This document shows positions 61,794-64,000 of a DNA stretch of 64,000 bases, piece by piece. The number at the start of each line of letters is the position of its first letter. The stretch's first letter is position 1. The notes under the pieces are model-generated. The model saw only the letters and a list, made by a program, of their open reading frames with translations, made no database searches and had not been told where the DNA came from. The translations under genes and the position numbers were made by a program. The stretch comes from Undaria pinnatifida (taxonomy: Eukaryota > Sar > Phaeophyceae > Laminariales > Alariaceae). The stretch is taken from assembly GCA_012845835.1 (NCBI GenBank), contig JABAKD010000016.1, positions 20,689,196 to 20,753,195 on the forward strand, given 5' to 3'.

Positions 61794-62831
61794 GGTGATG
61801 ATGAGTAGGTGCCAGAGAGCAGTTCACTCAGATGTCTTGTATGATATCAGTACTTGTACAGCAGTGTAGTAGTACCAGTAATCCCGCCGCACGTATGATA
61901 CGAGCTGCTGTATAAAACAGCCGTTTCAAGTGCAGTAGTGGTGTTTGTGTAGAAGTCGAAGGCGTTATTATGGAGATTTCCAAAAAAAAACTCGAAAAAT
62001 TCCAAAAAAGATACAGCAGTACGAAGTTCCTCCTGATGCTGCTGCTGGTTGCTGGCTTGCACTACAAGTAGTCGCCTTGATGATAAGAGTCTCCTTTAAC
62101 AGACAGCTACTCTACCGCCGGGAGTGCTCTTGATAACGCTTGTCGCTTGGGGTTTGACGAGTCCTTACTGAGAAGTCACGCCTTTGGCCCGCACTCTCAA
62201 TGAGGTGCGTTGGGCAGTTTTGGTCAGTCTATCACAATGATCACACGTGAAGCCTATGGCCCGCACTCAACGAGAGGTGCGTTGGGCTCGAATTTTGGTC
62301 GGTCTATCACGATGATCATACGTGAAGTCCTTGAACTAGAGGTCAGAGCTCTATTAACAGACAGTAGCTTGTACCGTCGAGAGTTGCCTCTGTACCGCTG
62401 TTGCTCAGAACGACCCGCTTATTTGGAGTCGAGGCACCGTACAGCAGTTAGTTGTATACTCGAGTATATCGAGGTTTTGTTTTGGGGTCCTTGACGATGC
62501 AAAGATGGGTCCCGTGCGCGTGGATGGTTGATTTGGTACAACCTGTGATGTGGTGGCGTTCTATACCTCTGGGTACCTCGATCACAGCTCTGGCATCAAT
62601 TGCTCTAATTGAGTGCGTAGGGTCCTCTAGATATGCTCACTCACTCACCGCGCGTTTCCAACGAAGTACTCTCGTAGTAGTCCTCCGCCTGATACTTCTC
62701 GTCGTACTCGTAGAGATGTAGAAGCTCCCGTAAGCAGCAGTAGATTTCTTGATCAGCCGTCCTCAAGTGATGATGATGATCGTGAATCCGTGCCTTAGCT
62801 CTCCTCGTTTACGCGTGCGAGGCTCATAACC
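61794..62831 (-). other. Element C leader with half-tRNA primer site
   Basis: The plus-strand sequence next to the LTR (62804-62831) reads like a tRNA-Met fragment (GCGAGGCTCATAACCTG, 7-nt loop CUCAUAA). The minus-strand complement is the primer-binding site. A tandem duplication of about 76 bp with TGGCCCGCACTC, GAGGTGCGTTGGGC and CTATCACRATGATCA lies at about 62172-62326. No ORF of note. Confidence 0.65.
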
Positions 62832-63690
62832 TGTTGATTATTAGATGAAGCTCTCGAGGCTATAATCTATTGATAGCTGCTTGATGCGTTGACGCGAGAC
62901 AAGGCTGATAACCTGTTGATTATAACCTATTGAACTTAGATGGCATGTGGCATGTATCAGCTCTCTTGGCTGGTGTACGCTCGTAGGCTCGCTTTCGGAT
63001 GACCCGATGAAGACACAGCCTATATATATGATGTGAGGCAAACGAAGGCCACGGTTAGGTGAGCCTGTAAGAGCAGAGAGCTCGAGCAGAGAAGACGTTG
63101 TTCGGTGACCCCAGGCCGATATGTTGATTGATGATTTAGTTGCTCAGCAGATGAGAGCTGATGGTGAGCAAAGAGGAGTGATCGAGGTGGGCCTGATTTT
63201 ATCACCTGATCGAGACGGCACAACGCCTTATTCTACGGACCGATGTACTCTACGGGTAGTTGTCTGATCCACCTACAGCAACGTTTCCTGAGGCTTGCTC
63301 GTGGTCCACCGTACCTATGGCAACGTTCCCTGAGGTTTGCTTCTGGGAGCTTAGCTACGTCAACGTCCCAACAGTAGTCAACCTGAAATCATATTCCGCG
63401 AATGTTGCCACCAGGTACTTATTCCGCCGCATTTATTTGATTACACCGCACTACTCGTACGTACTACATGTACCAGCTTTTGGATATGACTAACCAGCAA
63501 GCTGCTGTGCATCATGTATCCAAGATATTGCTGCTGAGACTTGTGCTTGCTACGAGCTGCATCGATAAACGACAACACTCAGACTTGTTAAAACTGTCTG
63601 TTGTACGAACAACTCGCAATGTGCACCAGATGACTTTAAAGTGTTATCAAGTAACGACATGATGGTTACTGACGAGTAGCATCTCTAATA
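62832..63690 (-). repeat. Element C LTR (5' LTR in element orientation)
   Basis: 859 bp, TGTTGATT...CTCTAATA on the plus strand, followed by the target duplication GATGA. Confidence 0.88.
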
Positions 63691-63695
63691 GATGA

Positions 63696-64000
63696 CACAC
63701 AGACCCGTACATAGCCCTGCACCACGTTAGGCGCGAACAGGGTAACCTGGTCGCCCCCCCGGCTCTGGGCTGAGAAGGGCGTCGGCAGGGCGAAATTGAA
63801 CATCGACGAAAAGGCGACAGCCCTGCGCCTCAGATAGCGGCGTTTTACCCGAACCCTGACCCGGCACTGAGCAGGGGGTTCGGCAGGACAGAAATAAAAA
63901 TTATTGCAAGAACCGCCCCAAAACCCAACGAAGACCCTCAGCACACTACGAACAACCCAAAGGCAAATACTCAAAGCTACCACATCACTTGGGACTCTTG
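63696..64000. other. End of window, no gene called
   Basis: A minus-strand ORF (63983-63666) runs off into the element C LTR. It has no recognised domain and may be an exon cut by the insertion or chance. Confidence 0.3.

Larger units (their letters stand above)
57120..63690 (-). mobile_element. LTR element C: Ty1/copia with Gag-protease only
   Basis: LTRs of 857 bp (57120-57976) and 859 bp (62832-63690) are flanked by GATGA on both sides (57115-57119, 63691-63695), a 5-bp target duplication. On the minus strand the LTR ends AATCAACA and is followed at once by GGTTATGAGCCTCGCAC, complementary to a tRNA anticodon arm with a CUCAUAA loop (anticodon CAU). A purine tract (AACGGGAGGATG) precedes the other LTR. 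The interior encodes one 963-aa Gag-protease ORF. Integrase, RT and RNase H are absent. Confidence 0.88.

Noticed and set aside
62804-62831. Complete tRNA-Met gene
   Set aside because: Only the anticodon arm region is tRNA-like and it abuts an LTR, as expected for a half-tRNA primer site.

Overview
The window looks like nuclear DNA from a multicellular or large-genome eukaryote. Genes are split by introns of about 0.1 to 1.5 kb with GTGAGN donors, repeats are abundant, and LTR retrotransposons fill more than half of the sequence. Long introns, mid-range GC, many CAG/CAA-type tracts and short TIR elements would suit a brown alga (stramenopile). That placement is inference only. No rRNA gene, complete tRNA gene, CRISPR array or prokaryotic operon was seen.

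Layout. (1) 2449-16513, minus strand: one multi-exon protein kinase gene, rebuilt here from splice signals and codon phase. Four coiled-coil exons come first. Seven exons then give a kinase domain (glycine loop, ALK lysine, alpha-C Glu, HND catalytic loop, DFG, PPE), and the last, 2.4 kb exon adds the end of the kinase fold and a very long Pro/Ala/Gly-rich tail. One linking exon and the 5' end were not found. Its introns hold four copies of a ~150-bp repeat and degenerate hAT-like foldback elements with GGGTC arrays. (2) 16.6-25.4 kb: no supported gene; TIR/foldback elements, a G-rich tandem-repeat block, a CAA microsatellite and short degenerate repeats. (3) 25420-25792: a miniature LTR element (TRIM). 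(4) 26154-35559: LTR element B (Ty3/gypsy, plus strand), with 510-bp LTRs that differ at one base, a 4-bp TSD, a ruined pol and an antisense pol fragment of a second gypsy lineage inside it. (5) 36554-52331: LTR element A (Ty3/gypsy, minus strand), 15.8 kb, with LTRs identical by eye, a 4-bp TSD, intact gag and an intact 7-kb pol. (6) 52.3-57.1 kb: interspersed repeats, an extremely AT-rich block, an LTR remnant related to element A, a 49-bp minisatellite and a foldback element. (7) 57120-63690: LTR element C (Ty1/copia, minus strand), with 857/859-bp LTRs, a 5-bp TSD and one Gag-protease ORF but no integrase or reverse transcriptase.

The strongest candidate for something new is element A. 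Its Pol carries a NADAR/YbiA-like (DUF1768) domain upstream of the protease. Gag and Pol are in one frame separated by a single UGA followed by a predicted hairpin. Pol ends in a chromodomain and then a Tudor-like domain. Elements B and C and the TRIM all look recently or potentially mobile yet lack enzymes of their own, so they must depend on proteins supplied by complete elements.
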